64,000 bases of DNA from Pseudoalteromonas sp. NBT06-2. GTDB taxonomy: Bacteria > Pseudomonadota > Gammaproteobacteria > Enterobacterales > Alteromonadaceae. Shown piece after piece: positions 8,721 through 18,344 of the stretch. Position 1 is the stretch's first letter. Every line of letters begins with the position of its first letter. The translations under genes and the position numbers were made by a program. The DNA lies in the NCBI RefSeq assembly GCF_002276045.1, contig NZ_NQMR01000021.1, positions 23,769 to 87,768 of the forward strand, read 5' to 3'. A model generated the notes under the pieces. The model was not told the origin of the DNA, searched no databases, and saw nothing but the letters and a program-made list of their open reading frames with translations.

Positions 8721-8736
8721 TGCAATAAAAGTGCCA
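8721..8736 (-). promoter_or_regulatory. Near-perfect sigma-54 promoter of the FlgO-like operon
   Basis: The minus strand reads TGGCAC, 5 bases, TTGCA, which is the textbook RpoN -24/-12 pattern. It ends 37 bases before the start of the first FlgO-like gene. The TGGCAC block is also the 3' arm of the galU terminator hairpin, so terminator and promoter share DNA. It places the four lipoprotein genes in the flagellar regulon. Confidence 0.82.
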
Positions 8737-8748
8737 CTGGGCACTTTT
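8727..8748 (-). terminator. Rho-independent terminator after galU
   Basis: The minus strand forms AAAAGTGCC-CAGT-GGCACTTTT, a 9-base-pair stem with a 4-base loop ending in a T run. It lies 15 bases past the galU stop. The symmetrical A and T runs would allow it to act in both directions. Confidence 0.8.
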
Positions 8749-8762
8749 ATATTAAGCTTATT

Positions 8763-9653
8763 TTAAATTAACGTTTTAATAAACTCAACTAACTCTTCTT
8801 TCATATCATCGCGTTTTAAAGCGAATTCAATATTCGCTTTCATATATCCTATTTTACTACCACAATCATGACTTTTACCTTTCATGTAGTATGCTTCAAC
8901 TGTTTCATTTTCCATTAGCATAATAATTGAGTCGGTTAATTGAATTTCATCTCCCGCACCCGGTGCTGTACGTTTTAGCAATGGCCATATATTTTTACTT
9001 AAAACATAACGCCCTACGACCGCTAAATCAGATGGTGCTTCACCAATAGGTGGTTTTTCTACCATCGCTTTGATTTCTGATGCTTGACCTGGTGCTAGCT
9101 CTACCCCATTAATATCAACAATACCAAACTGTTCGACTTGATGATGTGGCACATTTTCAACCATTATTTGACTTTTTTGTGTCTCATCAAATATTTTGAG
9201 CATATCCGCTAAGTTATCTTTTTTAAGATCAGCGTTAAAGTCATCCATGATGACATCAGGTAAAATCACCACAAATGGGCTATCGCCGATAATAGGATGA
9301 GCACAGGCTATTGCATGACCCAGACCTTTTGCAACACCTTGACGTACATGAATAATAGTGACACCTTTGGGGCATATAGACTTGATATCATCAAGCAACT
9401 GACGTTTTACACGCTTTTCAAGTGTCGCTTCTAATTCAAAGCTGGTATCAAAATGATTTTCAATGGCATTTTTACTGCTATGGGTTACTAAAACAATTTC
9501 TTTTATACCTGCCGATATTGCTTCATTCACTACATATTGAATTAAAGGTTTATCTACAATTGGCAACATTTCTTTTGGAATTGCTTTTGTTGCAGGCAAC
9601 ATACGGGTTCCTAACCCTGCTACGGGTATCACTGCTTTTAATATTTTAGACAT
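8763..9653 (-). CDS. galU: UTP-glucose-1-phosphate uridylyltransferase
   Basis: Makes UDP-glucose from UTP and glucose-1-phosphate for LPS, capsule and osmoprotectant synthesis. It is 296 residues, typical length, with the N-terminal nucleotide-binding signature [25 protein letters not shown], followed by VEKP and GDEIQLTD. Cytoplasmic. It follows thyA on the same strand by 25 bases, an unusual pairing, and has its own terminator. Confidence 0.97.
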   Translation of the reverse strand: MSKILKAVIPVAGLGTRMLPATKAIPKEMLPIVDKPLIQYVVNEAISAGIKEIVLVTHSSKNAIENHFDTSFELEATLEKRVKRQLLDDIKSICPKGVTIIHVRQGVAKGLGHAIACAHPIIGDSPFVVILPDVIMDDFNADLKKDNLADMLKIFDETQKSQIMVENVPHHQVEQFGIVDINGVELAPGQASEIKAMVEKPPIGEAPSDLAVVGRYVLSKNIWPLLKRTAPGAGDEIQLTDSIIMLMENETVEAYYMKGKSHDCGSKIGYMKANIEFALKRDDMKEELVEFIKTLI

Positions 9654-9678
9654 CTTACTTTATATTCCTTTATTTAAA

Positions 9679-10512
9679 TTAAATTGCTATCGGTGCTTTA
9701 ATAGCAGGGTGAGACTCATAGTTTTTTAATTCAAAGTCTTCAAATTTAAAACCAAATATATCTTTTACATCTGAATTAATAGCCATCGTTGGTAACGGAT
9801 GGGGTTGACGTGTTAATTGCTCTTGAACTTGTTCCATATGGTTTAGGTATAAATGTGCATCACCAAATGTATGAACAAAGTCACCTAACTCTAAATCACA
9901 TACTTGTGCCAACATCATCGTTAATAGTGAATAACTTGCGATATTAAATGGTACGCCTAATAAAATATCAGCACTTCTTTGATATAACTGACATGATAAT
10001 TTGCCATCTAAAACATAAAACTGAAACAAAGTATGACATGGTGGCAAGGCTTGTTTGCCCATAGCGGCATTTTCTGATGGCGAATAATTTGTATCAGGTA
10101 AAACTGCCGGGTTCCACGCACTTATAATTAAACGGCGTGAATCTGGGTTTGTTTTAATTTGTTCAACTAGTTCTGATATTTGATCTATTATCTGACCATC
10201 ATGACCTACCCAACTGCGCCATTGCTTGCCATAAACAGGCCCTAATTCACCTTCATCTGTTGCCCAACCATTCCAAATATTAACACCATTATCTTTAAGG
10301 TACTTAATATTAGTATCACCTTGTAAAAACCATAAAAGTTCATGAATAATAGATTTTAAGTGGCACTTTTTTGTTGTCACTAATGGGAAGCCATCGCTTA
10401 AATTAAAACGCATTTGATAACCAAATACACTAATTGTACCGGTACCCGTTCTATCTTCTTTTTTAGTGCCCTGCTCTTTGACATGGCGCATTAAATCTAA
10501 ATATTGCTTCAT
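9679..10512 (-). CDS. thyA: Thymidylate synthase
   Basis: Converts dUMP to dTMP with methylene-tetrahydrofolate. It is 277 residues against 264 in E. coli; the extra residues fall in the middle (about 85-130). Catalytic Cys sits in [13 protein letters not shown] and the nucleotide-binding [13 protein letters not shown] and [12 protein letters not shown] motifs are intact. In E. coli and many relatives thyA follows lgt; here a TSUP permease precedes it directly and lgt is absent. Confidence 0.98.
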   Translation of the reverse strand: MKQYLDLMRHVKEQGTKKEDRTGTGTISVFGYQMRFNLSDGFPLVTTKKCHLKSIIHELLWFLQGDTNIKYLKDNGVNIWNGWATDEGELGPVYGKQWRSWVGHDGQIIDQISELVEQIKTNPDSRRLIISAWNPAVLPDTNYSPSENAAMGKQALPPCHTLFQFYVLDGKLSCQLYQRSADILLGVPFNIASYSLLTMMLAQVCDLELGDFVHTFGDAHLYLNHMEQVQEQLTRQPHPLPTMAINSDVKDIFGFKFEDFELKNYESHPAIKAPIAI

Positions 10513-10562
10513 TTTTATACCTATGGAGTACTTTTATTTTTTTAGTAATTACAATAAAATTT

Positions 10563-11366
10563 TTAAATTAATAACATACGCACAGCTATGATGCTTAAAA
10601 TAACTGCAAAAATCTTTTTTATAATTTTGACAGGTAAATGTTGTGTCGCTTTTGCACCTAACTGGGCAAAAATTGCCGATGTGCTAACAATTGCCAGTAA
10701 TGCAGGTAAATACACATAGCCTACAAACCCTTGGTTAATCTGAGTAACAGACCAACCCGACGAGATATAACCAAAAGTCCCAAAGACTGCAATGACAATA
10801 CCGCAAGCTGCGGCACAGCCAATCGATTTTTTCATATTAACTGAAAAGTGCGTTAGTAAAGGCACTAATAAAGCACCTCCACCTATGCCTAATAAGCCTG
10901 ACAAACCACCTAACGAGGCTGTCATAGCTGTAAGAACCGGTTTTTGAGGTAAACTTTTGTGACTTTCTTGTTTAGTGTTAACTAACATTCTTAATGCGAT
11001 AAATGTAACACAAATAGCAAAAATAATTTTCAATATTTTTGACGGAATTGAACCTGCAATAAAACCACTTAATAATGCGCCTAAGGCTACACCACCCATG
11101 ATCCAAGGCATTATATCCCATGGAATGTTATTATGTTTATGATGTGCAAAAGCGGAGGAACTTGATGTGAAAATAATTGATGCCAGTGATGTTGCGATCG
11201 CGATAACCATAACCTGTTCAAGTGCAACCAAGTTAAAGTGTACTAGTATCGCGCTTAAAAATGGCACAATAAGTAAACCACCACCTATGCCTAATAATCC
11301 TGCTAAAAAACCAACTAGGCACCCTAAAATTGCACAACTAAGTACAATCCATAACAAATCACTCAT
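10563..11366 (-). CDS. TSUP (TauE/SafE) family membrane permease
   Basis: 267-residue inner-membrane protein with about eight hydrophobic helices arranged as two repeats; each repeat carries the family signature GLLGIGGGLLIVPFL and GLLGIGGGALLVPLL. TSUP proteins export or import small anions such as sulfite, sulfoacetate or organosulfonates; the substrate cannot be told from sequence. It lies between ptsP and thyA, where such a gene also occurs in Vibrio and Shewanella relatives. Confidence 0.9.
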   Translation of the reverse strand: MSDLLWIVLSCAILGCLVGFLAGLLGIGGGLLIVPFLSAILVHFNLVALEQVMVIAIATSLASIIFTSSSSAFAHHKHNNIPWDIMPWIMGGVALGALLSGFIAGSIPSKILKIIFAICVTFIALRMLVNTKQESHKSLPQKPVLTAMTASLGGLSGLLGIGGGALLVPLLTHFSVNMKKSIGCAAACGIVIAVFGTFGYISSGWSVTQINQGFVGYVYLPALLAIVSTSAIFAQLGAKATQHLPVKIIKKIFAVILSIIAVRMLLI

Positions 11367-11431
11367 ACATGCCCTAAGCTTAATTTAATATTCAGTTTTT
11401 TATCTCATTTTTGTATTTTACTTGATGCGGC

Positions 11432-11514
11432 TTGAACTTTATACAGTTACAACCTTAAACCGTGATAAATAATAAAATTCTTATGATTCTGTGTACTTCA
11501 TATAGCCGATTTAT
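11432..11514 (-). pseudogene. Decayed duplicate of the ptsP 3' end
   Basis: The 22 bases at 11478-11499 are identical to 11577-11598 inside ptsP, and flanking sequence on both sides aligns with scattered changes. The copy runs from near 11432 to 11514 and the repeat distance is 99 bases. Read on the minus strand it matches the ptsP codons for HRIIRSFIISHGL and then decays. It lies wholly beyond the ptsP stop. Confidence 0.75.
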
Positions 11515-11520
11515 TTTACT

Positions 11521-13809
11521 CTAAACTTCTTTAACTTTGTAGAGTAGTTGGCTTAGACCATGAGAGATAATAAAACTTCTTATGATTCTGTGTACTTCTA
11601 TAGCCGATGATTGCGCTAAGCACGATTTAAGTAATGCTTCCATATCAGTGATCTTTAGCCTTCTTAATACCCATTTCACCTTATTAATAGCGCTTGGGTT
11701 CATACTCAAACTTCTATAACCCATAGCAACTAATAAAATAGCTCCTTCAGGATCAGCTGCCAACTCACCACATAAGCTAAATGGTAATTCATATTCCATA
11801 CAATTTTCAGCGATTAGATTGAGCGCTCTTAATACTGATGGGTGGTAAGAGTCAAATAATTCTGCTACTTGAGAATTTGTACGATCTACCGCAAGTAAAT
11901 ATTGGGTTAAGTCATTACTACCAACAGAGCAAAAATCTACTTTTTTAGCCCATTCAGGTAATAAAAATATACTCGAAGGCACTTCTAACATCACACCAAT
12001 TTCTGGCTGCTCTATTTTATAGAATTGATCAGCCCATTCATCTTCAAGTTCAAAATAGGCCTGCTTTAATAATCGCTGAGCTTCTTCAACTTCAGTGACA
12101 TTGGTTACCATAGGAAGCAAGATTTTCAAATTACCTAAACCAGCATTAGCTTTTAACATCGCTTTTAACTGCTCTAAGAATAACTCCGGGTGATCTAAAC
12201 TAAATCTAATACCACGCCAGCCTAAAAATGGGTTTTCTTCTTCAACATCAAAATAGCTTAAAACCTTATCACCACCAATGTCGAGTGTTCGCATAATAAC
12301 CGGGGATGGGTGATAGCTAGAGAGTACTTCTCGATACCAGTTTTCTTGCTCTAATTGTGTTGGAAATTGCGATTTTTGCATAAACCAAGCTTCAGTTCGA
12401 TATAAGCCCACGCCATCACAGAAATGGGCATTACTAAGCTCCGTTGACACTTCAAGACCAGCATTAAGCAGTAACATAATATGCTCACCATCTAAAGTAC
12501 AGGCATCTAATTGATATTCTGATTCGAACTGATCATGTAATATACCTTCTTGTTTCTTAAATTGGCTATATTCTTGTTTTAGAATATTAGATGGGGAGAT
12601 GTAAACCTTAGACGCATAGGCATCTATAATTATTTCTTTACCATCTACTTGCAATAAAGGTAAATCCGTAACCCCCCAAACAGCAGGTATGCCTAATGCT
12701 TTTGTTAAAATAGAAGCATGAGAATTTGAGCCACCACTAATACTGATTATACCCATTAGTTTTTCTTTAGGTATTTGCGCTAACATGGAAGGAGTCAGTA
12801 CTTCAGTTACCAAAATCATATTATCTGGATAAGGTTTTAAAGCATGTTCGGTATCAACAATGTGGTGTAATACACGTATCCCTATATCTTGAACATCAAT
12901 AGCACGTTCTTTTATATAGTTATCTTGCATAGCCATAAATTGCCCAACAAGGCTTTCTATCACTCGTTTTAAAGCACTTTTTGCACACCAACCTTGCTTG
13001 ATTTCTTTTTCAACTTTTTGACCTAAGCTTTTAGCATCTAATAATTGCTGATATACCTGAAAAACAGCCAAGGCTTCATTGGGCAAAGTATCGCTTAATT
13101 CTTGCGACATAATCGAAAATTCATTTCGTGTTGCCGCAACTGCTTGCCTAAATAATTTTATTTGCTCTATATTACTACTATTTTCTAAATCTGTTTTTTT
13201 TAACTCAAAACTTGTAAATGATAGTTTTGGTATCACAACAAAGGCTTCACCTATTGCAATCCCAGGAGCTCCTGAAGCACCTTTTAGGCAAGAGGTTTGA
13301 TGTGCTTTTTCATCTTGTTTGAGTATTTCACTTATTTCAGCATGTGCAAGTTGAGAGGCTAGCTGCGCCGATAATGTAATTAAAAAAGACTCTTCATCTT
13401 GATTAAATACACGGGCTAGGCTTTGCTGAATAACAATGACGCCCAATATCATTTTTTGATGTATTATTGGTACAGCTAAAAAGGCATTGTAATTATCTTC
13501 ATCAACATCAGGGGAATAAATAAACCTTGGGTGGTCTTGTGCAAATGCCAGGTTTATAGGTTCTTCTCTTTGAGCAACTAAGCCTACTAACCCTTCAGTA
13601 AAACCAATTCTAAACTTGCCAACAGCGTCTGGGTTTAACCCTTTAGTTGCCATTAATACAAAGTTTTCTTGATTATAATCAGCAAAATAAACTGAGCAGC
13701 ATTGGGTTTTCATTGATTCTTTAACTAAAGAAACAAAGATATCCAGCGCGCTCTTTAAATCAGGCTGCTGAGAAACAGCCTGTGCAATTTTACGAAGTAT
13801 TGCTAGCAT
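11521..13809 (-). CDS. ptsP: PtsP, nitrogen-PTS phosphoenolpyruvate phosphotransferase (EI-Ntr)
   Basis: First enzyme of the nitrogen-related phosphotransferase relay; takes phosphate from PEP and passes it to NPr. It is 762 residues: GAF sensor domain at about 1-150, linker, then the EI module with start GASGAPGIAIGEAFVV, phospho-His in GGSNSHASILTKALGIPA, and the C-terminal TIM barrel with GVGLYRTEAWFM, LDIGGDK and SNDLTQYLLAVDR. All expected motifs are present. It reads 74 bases after rppH, the normal neighbour. A duplicate of its 3' end lies downstream. Confidence 0.96.
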   Translation of the reverse strand: MLAILRKIAQAVSQQPDLKSALDIFVSLVKESMKTQCCSVYFADYNQENFVLMATKGLNPDAVGKFRIGFTEGLVGLVAQREEPINLAFAQDHPRFIYSPDVDEDNYNAFLAVPIIHQKMILGVIVIQQSLARVFNQDEESFLITLSAQLASQLAHAEISEILKQDEKAHQTSCLKGASGAPGIAIGEAFVVIPKLSFTSFELKKTDLENSSNIEQIKLFRQAVAATRNEFSIMSQELSDTLPNEALAVFQVYQQLLDAKSLGQKVEKEIKQGWCAKSALKRVIESLVGQFMAMQDNYIKERAIDVQDIGIRVLHHIVDTEHALKPYPDNMILVTEVLTPSMLAQIPKEKLMGIISISGGSNSHASILTKALGIPAVWGVTDLPLLQVDGKEIIIDAYASKVYISPSNILKQEYSQFKKQEGILHDQFESEYQLDACTLDGEHIMLLLNAGLEVSTELSNAHFCDGVGLYRTEAWFMQKSQFPTQLEQENWYREVLSSYHPSPVIMRTLDIGGDKVLSYFDVEEENPFLGWRGIRFSLDHPELFLEQLKAMLKANAGLGNLKILLPMVTNVTEVEEAQRLLKQAYFELEDEWADQFYKIEQPEIGVMLEVPSSIFLLPEWAKKVDFCSVGSNDLTQYLLAVDRTNSQVAELFDSYHPSVLRALNLIAENCMEYELPFSLCGELAADPEGAILLVAMGYRSLSMNPSAINKVKWVLRRLKITDMEALLKSCLAQSSAIEVHRIIRSFIISHGLSQLLYKVKEV

Positions 13810-13883
13810 CTTAAGAAACTAACCTAAATAAACTTTTTATCACACTCAAACCCCATTATCCCTTCTACTCTAAAGCTTTGAGT

Positions 13884-14414
13884 TTAAAACTTTTTATCAC
13901 GTTGGCGCCAAGGCTCTTTTACATGAGTTTCTTTTTTATAAAAAGGCATTGCAATAGGAGCAAACTCTTTCATAACACGTCGGTATACATCACGTTTAAA
14001 AGAAACAACTTGACGAACAGGATACCAATAACTTACCCACCGCCAATCATCAAACTCAGGATGATTCGTTTTTAATAGATTAACATCCTCATCTTTACAT
14101 CTTAACTTAAGTAAAAACCACTTTTGTTTTTGACCAATACATACCGGACTAGAGTCTCGTCTAATTAGTCTTTTTGGTAACTTATAGCGTAACCAATGTT
14201 TTGAGCTTGCTACAATTTCAACATCTTCAGGTAAAAGCCCCACTTCTTCATGAAGCTCACGGTACATAGTCTGTTCAGGGGTTTCGCCCTCATCTATACC
14301 ACCTTGTGGGAACTGCCATGAATGTTGACCATAACGTCTAGCCCAAAAGACCTGACCTTGGTTATTACAGATCACAATTCCAACATTGGCACGAAATCCT
14401 TCGGCGTCAATCAC
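13884..14414 (-). CDS. rppH: RNA pyrophosphohydrolase
   Basis: Nudix hydrolase that removes pyrophosphate from 5'-triphosphate mRNA and so starts decay. It is 176 residues with the Nudix box [23 protein letters not shown] at about 38-60 and the family start [17 protein letters not shown]. Length matches E. coli RppH. It is divergent from mutH and upstream of ptsP, as in E. coli. Confidence 0.97.
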   Translation of the reverse strand: MIDAEGFRANVGIVICNNQGQVFWARRYGQHSWQFPQGGIDEGETPEQTMYRELHEEVGLLPEDVEIVASSKHWLRYKLPKRLIRRDSSPVCIGQKQKWFLLKLRCKDEDVNLLKTNHPEFDDWRWVSYWYPVRQVVSFKRDVYRRVMKEFAPIAMPFYKKETHVKEPWRQRDKKF

Positions 14415-14889
14415 CTATAGTGCCTCTTAAAAATCATATATTCTATGCTGATTGTTCCACAATGCATCTATGACGGCAAGGATATGGTTATAATAATTAC
14501 CGCTGTGTATAACATTTGATATATACGTCTATTTTGCAAACAAATCCACAGGGGACTTTAGTTGAAATACTTTTCTCCACAATTTCTGTGGATAAGTTTG
14601 TTTATATTCCTGTATTTCAAACATGTAACTTTAAAAACATTAAAGTTACAAATAAAAATAAGAATAAATACCTTTAAAAATCAATGCAATGAAATTTTAA
14701 AACACTTAATTTCATCTAATAAAAATCAGTTGAAATAAATCGGACAAAAAACACTCCATTACAAAGTTATGCACTTTTAAAATAAATAAAATGATTATTT
14801 ATATAAATATCAAGTGTTTTTTAACAAAATTATGGTTAAAAACAATTTTTTGTTATTATCGAGTCCCTAAAAATTAACTGGTATTTTAA
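14415..14889. promoter_or_regulatory. Divergent regulatory region with DnaA-box-like sites
   Basis: 475 bases with no ORF, very AT-rich, separating divergent rppH and mutH. It holds a perfect DnaA consensus TTATCCACA on the minus strand (14588-14596) plus partial matches ending in CCACA near 14452, 14544 and 14573. No AT-rich 13-mer array or origin-type gene context is seen. The promoters of both genes must lie here but no clear -35/-10 pair stands out. Confidence 0.4.
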
Positions 14890-15573
14890 ATGTCCACAAG
14901 CATACGCCCCTGTGCTCCAAAATCTATTAATGAATTATTACGTCGCGTTGATGATATTGCAGGGTTAACTGTGGGTGATTTGGCATCTCAGTATCAATTT
15001 AAAGCACCTAAAGATTTATTAAGAGAAAAAGGTTGGATCGGACAACTAATAGAATGGGTATTAGGTGCCATGGCAGGCTCTAAACCTGAACCTGACTTTA
15101 TTGATTTAGGCATTGAACTAAAAACCATACCAATCTCTTATTCAGGCAAGCCTCTTGAGACAACTTTTGTATCCGTTGTGCCACTTAAAGAGCTACAGGG
15201 ATTAACTTGGCAGAAATCTCCAGTTAAAAAAAAGTTAAATCATGTTTTATGGCTGCCAATTTTATCTGAAAGGGATATCGCACCTGAACAACGAATTATA
15301 GGTTCTGGCTTTTTATGGCAACCGACTATTACACAAAAAATGCAATTACAAAAAGATTGGGAGCAACAAATTGAAATAATTGCACTTGGCGAAATAGAGC
15401 AAATTAACGGTAAACTAGGCCAAGTATTGCAGATCAGACCAAAAGCGGCTAATTCAAAAGTTTTGACTGATGCCATTGGTCCTAACGGCAAGATAATTCA
15501 AACACTTCCCAGAGGGTTTTATTTAAAAACAAACTTCACAGGGGATATTTTAAAAGCCCAGTTTGGTGCTTAA
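14890..15573 (+). CDS. mutH: MutH, mismatch-repair endonuclease
   Basis: Nicks the unmethylated strand at hemimethylated GATC sites during MutS/MutL repair. It is 227 residues (E. coli 229) with the catalytic D-E-x-K set in PDFIDLGIELKTIP and the family start ELLRRVDDIAGLTVGDLA. Its presence implies Dam methylation in this organism. The stop overlaps the convergent gene at 15570 by four bases. Confidence 0.97.
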   Translation: MSTSIRPCAPKSINELLRRVDDIAGLTVGDLASQYQFKAPKDLLREKGWIGQLIEWVLGAMAGSKPEPDFIDLGIELKTIPISYSGKPLETTFVSVVPLKELQGLTWQKSPVKKKLNHVLWLPILSERDIAPEQRIIGSGFLWQPTITQKMQLQKDWEQQIEIIALGEIEQINGKLGQVLQIRPKAANSKVLTDAIGPNGKIIQTLPRGFYLKTNFTGDILKAQFGA

Positions 15574-17393
15574 CCTAAGCTAAATTCGCAATCAGAAAGG
15601 GTGATCAGCGCATTTTTATCTATGGGTAGTTTAGAATAAACTTCCTGATTATTAATTTTTAATTTCGTCACTTTATTTTTGACTGGCTCAATAAAATAAC
15701 CTGAGTTATAACTTAAGTAAGCCAATACATCTGCGCCATTAATACAGCCAATATCTATGATACCTTTTTCTTTTAGTCCTAAAGCCACTCGTTTGCCAAG
15801 CATTACCCAAATCTTATTTAAATCAAGTTCGTGATCAGGCCATACTAAAGCCAAGTCACTAAAGTCTAAAAACGATAAAGGAGCTGGATTTAAAGACATA
15901 ATTAAAGCTGAAGGATCATACTGACTCAAGTTTAACTTTAATTGACAAACTTTTAATTCTTGATCTGTGTCATTCGCAATAAAAAGTATGCTATTTGATT
16001 TTACTTGCGCTAAATGACCTTGTAATAACCGAATGTCATTATATTGACAGCCATGTAAACTCCCTTTATCTACAATATAAAAATGGCTATTTTTATAAAT
16101 GAATTGACACTGTTTACCTAATTCATCTAATTGTTTATATCCTAAAACCAGATGGTTATTTACAATTACACTGTGCTCTTGGGTTTGAGTTTTTTTACCT
16201 AAATCTAACTTTGTCTCAGTTAAAAAATGCACTCCTGCTAAGGCTTTATTAGCAACCACATTACCTGTAATTGAAATAATGGATCTATCAATTTTTTTCC
16301 TTAACAAACTAAGCTCTGAAATGACGGCTTGTTTATTATATTTATTTTTTGATAACAACTTATCTATCATTGAATAAGCTAAATAGTAGTTTTTAACAGC
16401 TATCGCATGATTGATATTTTTGATGATTATATTTTTATTTAAGATCGGAAAATAAAAATATAAGGCAACAAATCCCAGCAGGCAGACAAATATAAAACTA
16501 ATATACTGCCAATTTATAGCTGTTAAGTTTTTAATTATCGTAAATTTATTAATCGTACTACGATAATCAATCAGAACTGAAATCGATTTTTTTTCAAATT
16601 CATTTTGTAATAATTGATTTAATTTACTGGCATGATGACTTGTGGTTATCGTAATATGTTTATTACTTTTTTCACTTGAAGAGACGCCTCTAATCGTGAG
16701 ATCAGACAATGCAATATGTGATTTTTTTTCTGAAATTGAATTTAAAAAATCAGTAACAGCTTTTAATTCTCTTGAATTAAAATGACTAAATTCTATTTCA
16801 TAGCGATAGCGTTTAGGTAGTCTGTTTATTTTTAAAGCTAATATATACCCGGCATCTTGCGCTATTTGAGTCGCTTTTTTAGCTTGCCAGCGAACAAAAC
16901 AATCACCTTCACAGTTTGTACTTAGATCGTTATATTTTTTAGAGTCTCTATAAGATTCAACCCTTTCTCCTGAGTCTAAATCAATCAAATAACTTGAAAA
17001 ATTAAAACGTACCCCCTTAACTTTAGATATCATTTCATCAAATATTTCTATTTGATAAACAATTGCTAAACTGACTGCTAATTGCTGCGCTTTATAATTA
17101 TATATCTGAGCTAGATTTAATAACTTGTTGTCAGATATCACTTCACAAATTTGATTAATGCAATTATTGAGTTTTAATAATGACTGATCAAATACAGTGA
17201 AATTATCATTCACTAATTGAGTTGTTAAAGCGTTTGTAATACCGAGGTATACTTGAGGTGCTATTTCACTGTGTTTTGAATTTAAATTCGCTTGTGGAAT
17301 AACAACAAGTTGCCAATTATCTTGCGCTAAAGCCTTAGAGACTAATAATGAAAACAGTAATAAAATAACAAAATAAATCTTACCAAATTTCAT
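15570..17393 (-). CDS. Membrane protein with exported CsgG/TolB-like domain and cytoplasmic FHA-like region (cluster gene 14)
   Basis: 607 residues. Signal peptide 1-23; exported region to about 294; one membrane helix at 295-318; cytoplasmic remainder. The exported part resembles its upstream neighbour, with a shared Cys-x3-Cys (161/165, CEGDC) followed by a helix ending ILALKI. The cytoplasmic part has two stretches like degenerate FHA domains: DKGSLHGCQYNDIRLL (about 442-457) and a C-terminal one (about 565-607, INNQEVYSKLPIDKNALITL). FHA domains bind phosphothreonine, but the key Arg and Ser are not clear here. AGGA lies 5 bases before the start, which overlaps the previous stop by 14 bases. 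Confidence 0.7.
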   Translation of the reverse strand: MKFGKIYFVILLLFSLLVSKALAQDNWQLVVIPQANLNSKHSEIAPQVYLGITNALTTQLVNDNFTVFDQSLLKLNNCINQICEVISDNKLLNLAQIYNYKAQQLAVSLAIVYQIEIFDEMISKVKGVRFNFSSYLIDLDSGERVESYRDSKKYNDLSTNCEGDCFVRWQAKKATQIAQDAGYILALKINRLPKRYRYEIEFSHFNSRELKAVTDFLNSISEKKSHIALSDLTIRGVSSSEKSNKHITITTSHHASKLNQLLQNEFEKKSISVLIDYRSTINKFTIIKNLTAINWQYISFIFVCLLGFVALYFYFPILNKNIIIKNINHAIAVKNYYLAYSMIDKLLSKNKYNKQAVISELSLLRKKIDRSIISITGNVVANKALAGVHFLTETKLDLGKKTQTQEHSVIVNNHLVLGYKQLDELGKQCQFIYKNSHFYIVDKGSLHGCQYNDIRLLQGHLAQVKSNSILFIANDTDQELKVCQLKLNLSQYDPSALIMSLNPAPLSFLDFSDLALVWPDHELDLNKIWVMLGKRVALGLKEKGIIDIGCINGADVLAYLSYNSGYFIEPVKNKVTKLKINNQEVYSKLPIDKNALITLSDCEFSLG

Positions 17394-18279
17394 TGTTTTC
17401 CTGTGTTTTTTTGTTTCTAAAAGTGATTCTTTTTACGGTGAAAGTATTACCTTCAAAATTTATCACACTTTGCATATCTAACTCCGCAAGCATTTTATTT
17501 AAATTACGGTCTAATTTTGCTGTTTTTATTGTTGATTGATACCAAATTTCACTACGTGTATGTCTAATTTCAATAGGTCTATGTTGCGCATAACCTGAAA
17601 ATATCACTAAATATTCTTCTATTGCCATATATTCTTTAGCATTAAAACCATCAAATATAAGTGCGTATTCAGTAATCATACGATTTAAATCATTGTGATC
17701 TGACATTTCGTCACCATTATTTATCCAAAGCAATTTTTCAGCTAATATGGCCCCCAAATCATTTGCCAAAATTCGTGATTTATCGCCAACTATGGTCAAT
17801 ATGCATTCTTGTTTACACTCTACCGGCCCATTAAAGTTTTTTCCACTATCTACTTCAAAGCTCCCTAAATGTTTGCCTGTTTTTACATTTAATAATCTAC
17901 CCATTAATAAGGTATTAATTCTTGTGCGAGATGCTAAATTTTGTGAACTGGCATAAATTTGAAAAATCATAATAATATCAATAGGCGGCCTTTTACTTGC
18001 TCTAGCTATTTCTATAATTTCACGATCAGTTCTACGAATTTTTGCGGGGGTTTTATCTAATAGGGTCAATATAGCTTCATCATAAACATCAAAACCGCGA
18101 TCATGCATTTGATTTATTAAGGCATCTAATACGCGTTTAAAAACTCTACTATCATTTGGTACCGAATCACCTGCAGCATCTTCACCAATTATTAGAATAT
18201 TTGGTTTATCTGCGGCAAAAGCTGGTAATAACAAACATAGATTAAAAGATAAAAAGAATATGCTGTTCCAAAGTCGCAT
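17380..18279 (-). CDS. Exported CsgG/TolB-like protein of unknown function (cluster gene 13)
   Basis: 299 residues from the ATG at 18279, chosen because AAGGTGGAA precedes it and a clean signal peptide (ending LLPAFA) follows; a longer frame starts at 18351. The mature part begins NILIIGEDAAGDSVPNDSR, alternates strands and helices, and has VYDEAILTL, IIMIFQIY and a Cys-x3-Cys (CKQEC) followed by a helix ILANDLGAILAEKLL. The next gene shares these features, so the two look paralogous. CsgG/TolB-like fold assigned by pattern only. Confidence 0.65.
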   Translation of the reverse strand: MRLWNSIFFLSFNLCLLLPAFAADKPNILIIGEDAAGDSVPNDSRVFKRVLDALINQMHDRGFDVYDEAILTLLDKTPAKIRRTDREIIEIARASKRPPIDIIMIFQIYASSQNLASRTRINTLLMGRLLNVKTGKHLGSFEVDSGKNFNGPVECKQECILTIVGDKSRILANDLGAILAEKLLWINNGDEMSDHNDLNRMITEYALIFDGFNAKEYMAIEEYLVIFSGYAQHRPIEIRHTRSEIWYQSTIKTAKLDRNLNKMLAELDMQSVINFEGNTFTVKRITFRNKKTQENNEIW

Positions 18280-18344
18280 TCTGACTTCCACCTTAATAAG
18301 TATACTTTCATAGTATGCAGCATTTAAGCCAAATAAATAGGGCA

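Noticed and set aside
14415..14889. Replication origin suggested by DnaA boxes and AT-richness
   Set aside because: No dnaA, dnaN, gidA or mioC nearby and only one perfect box; the region is simply a divergent promoter region.
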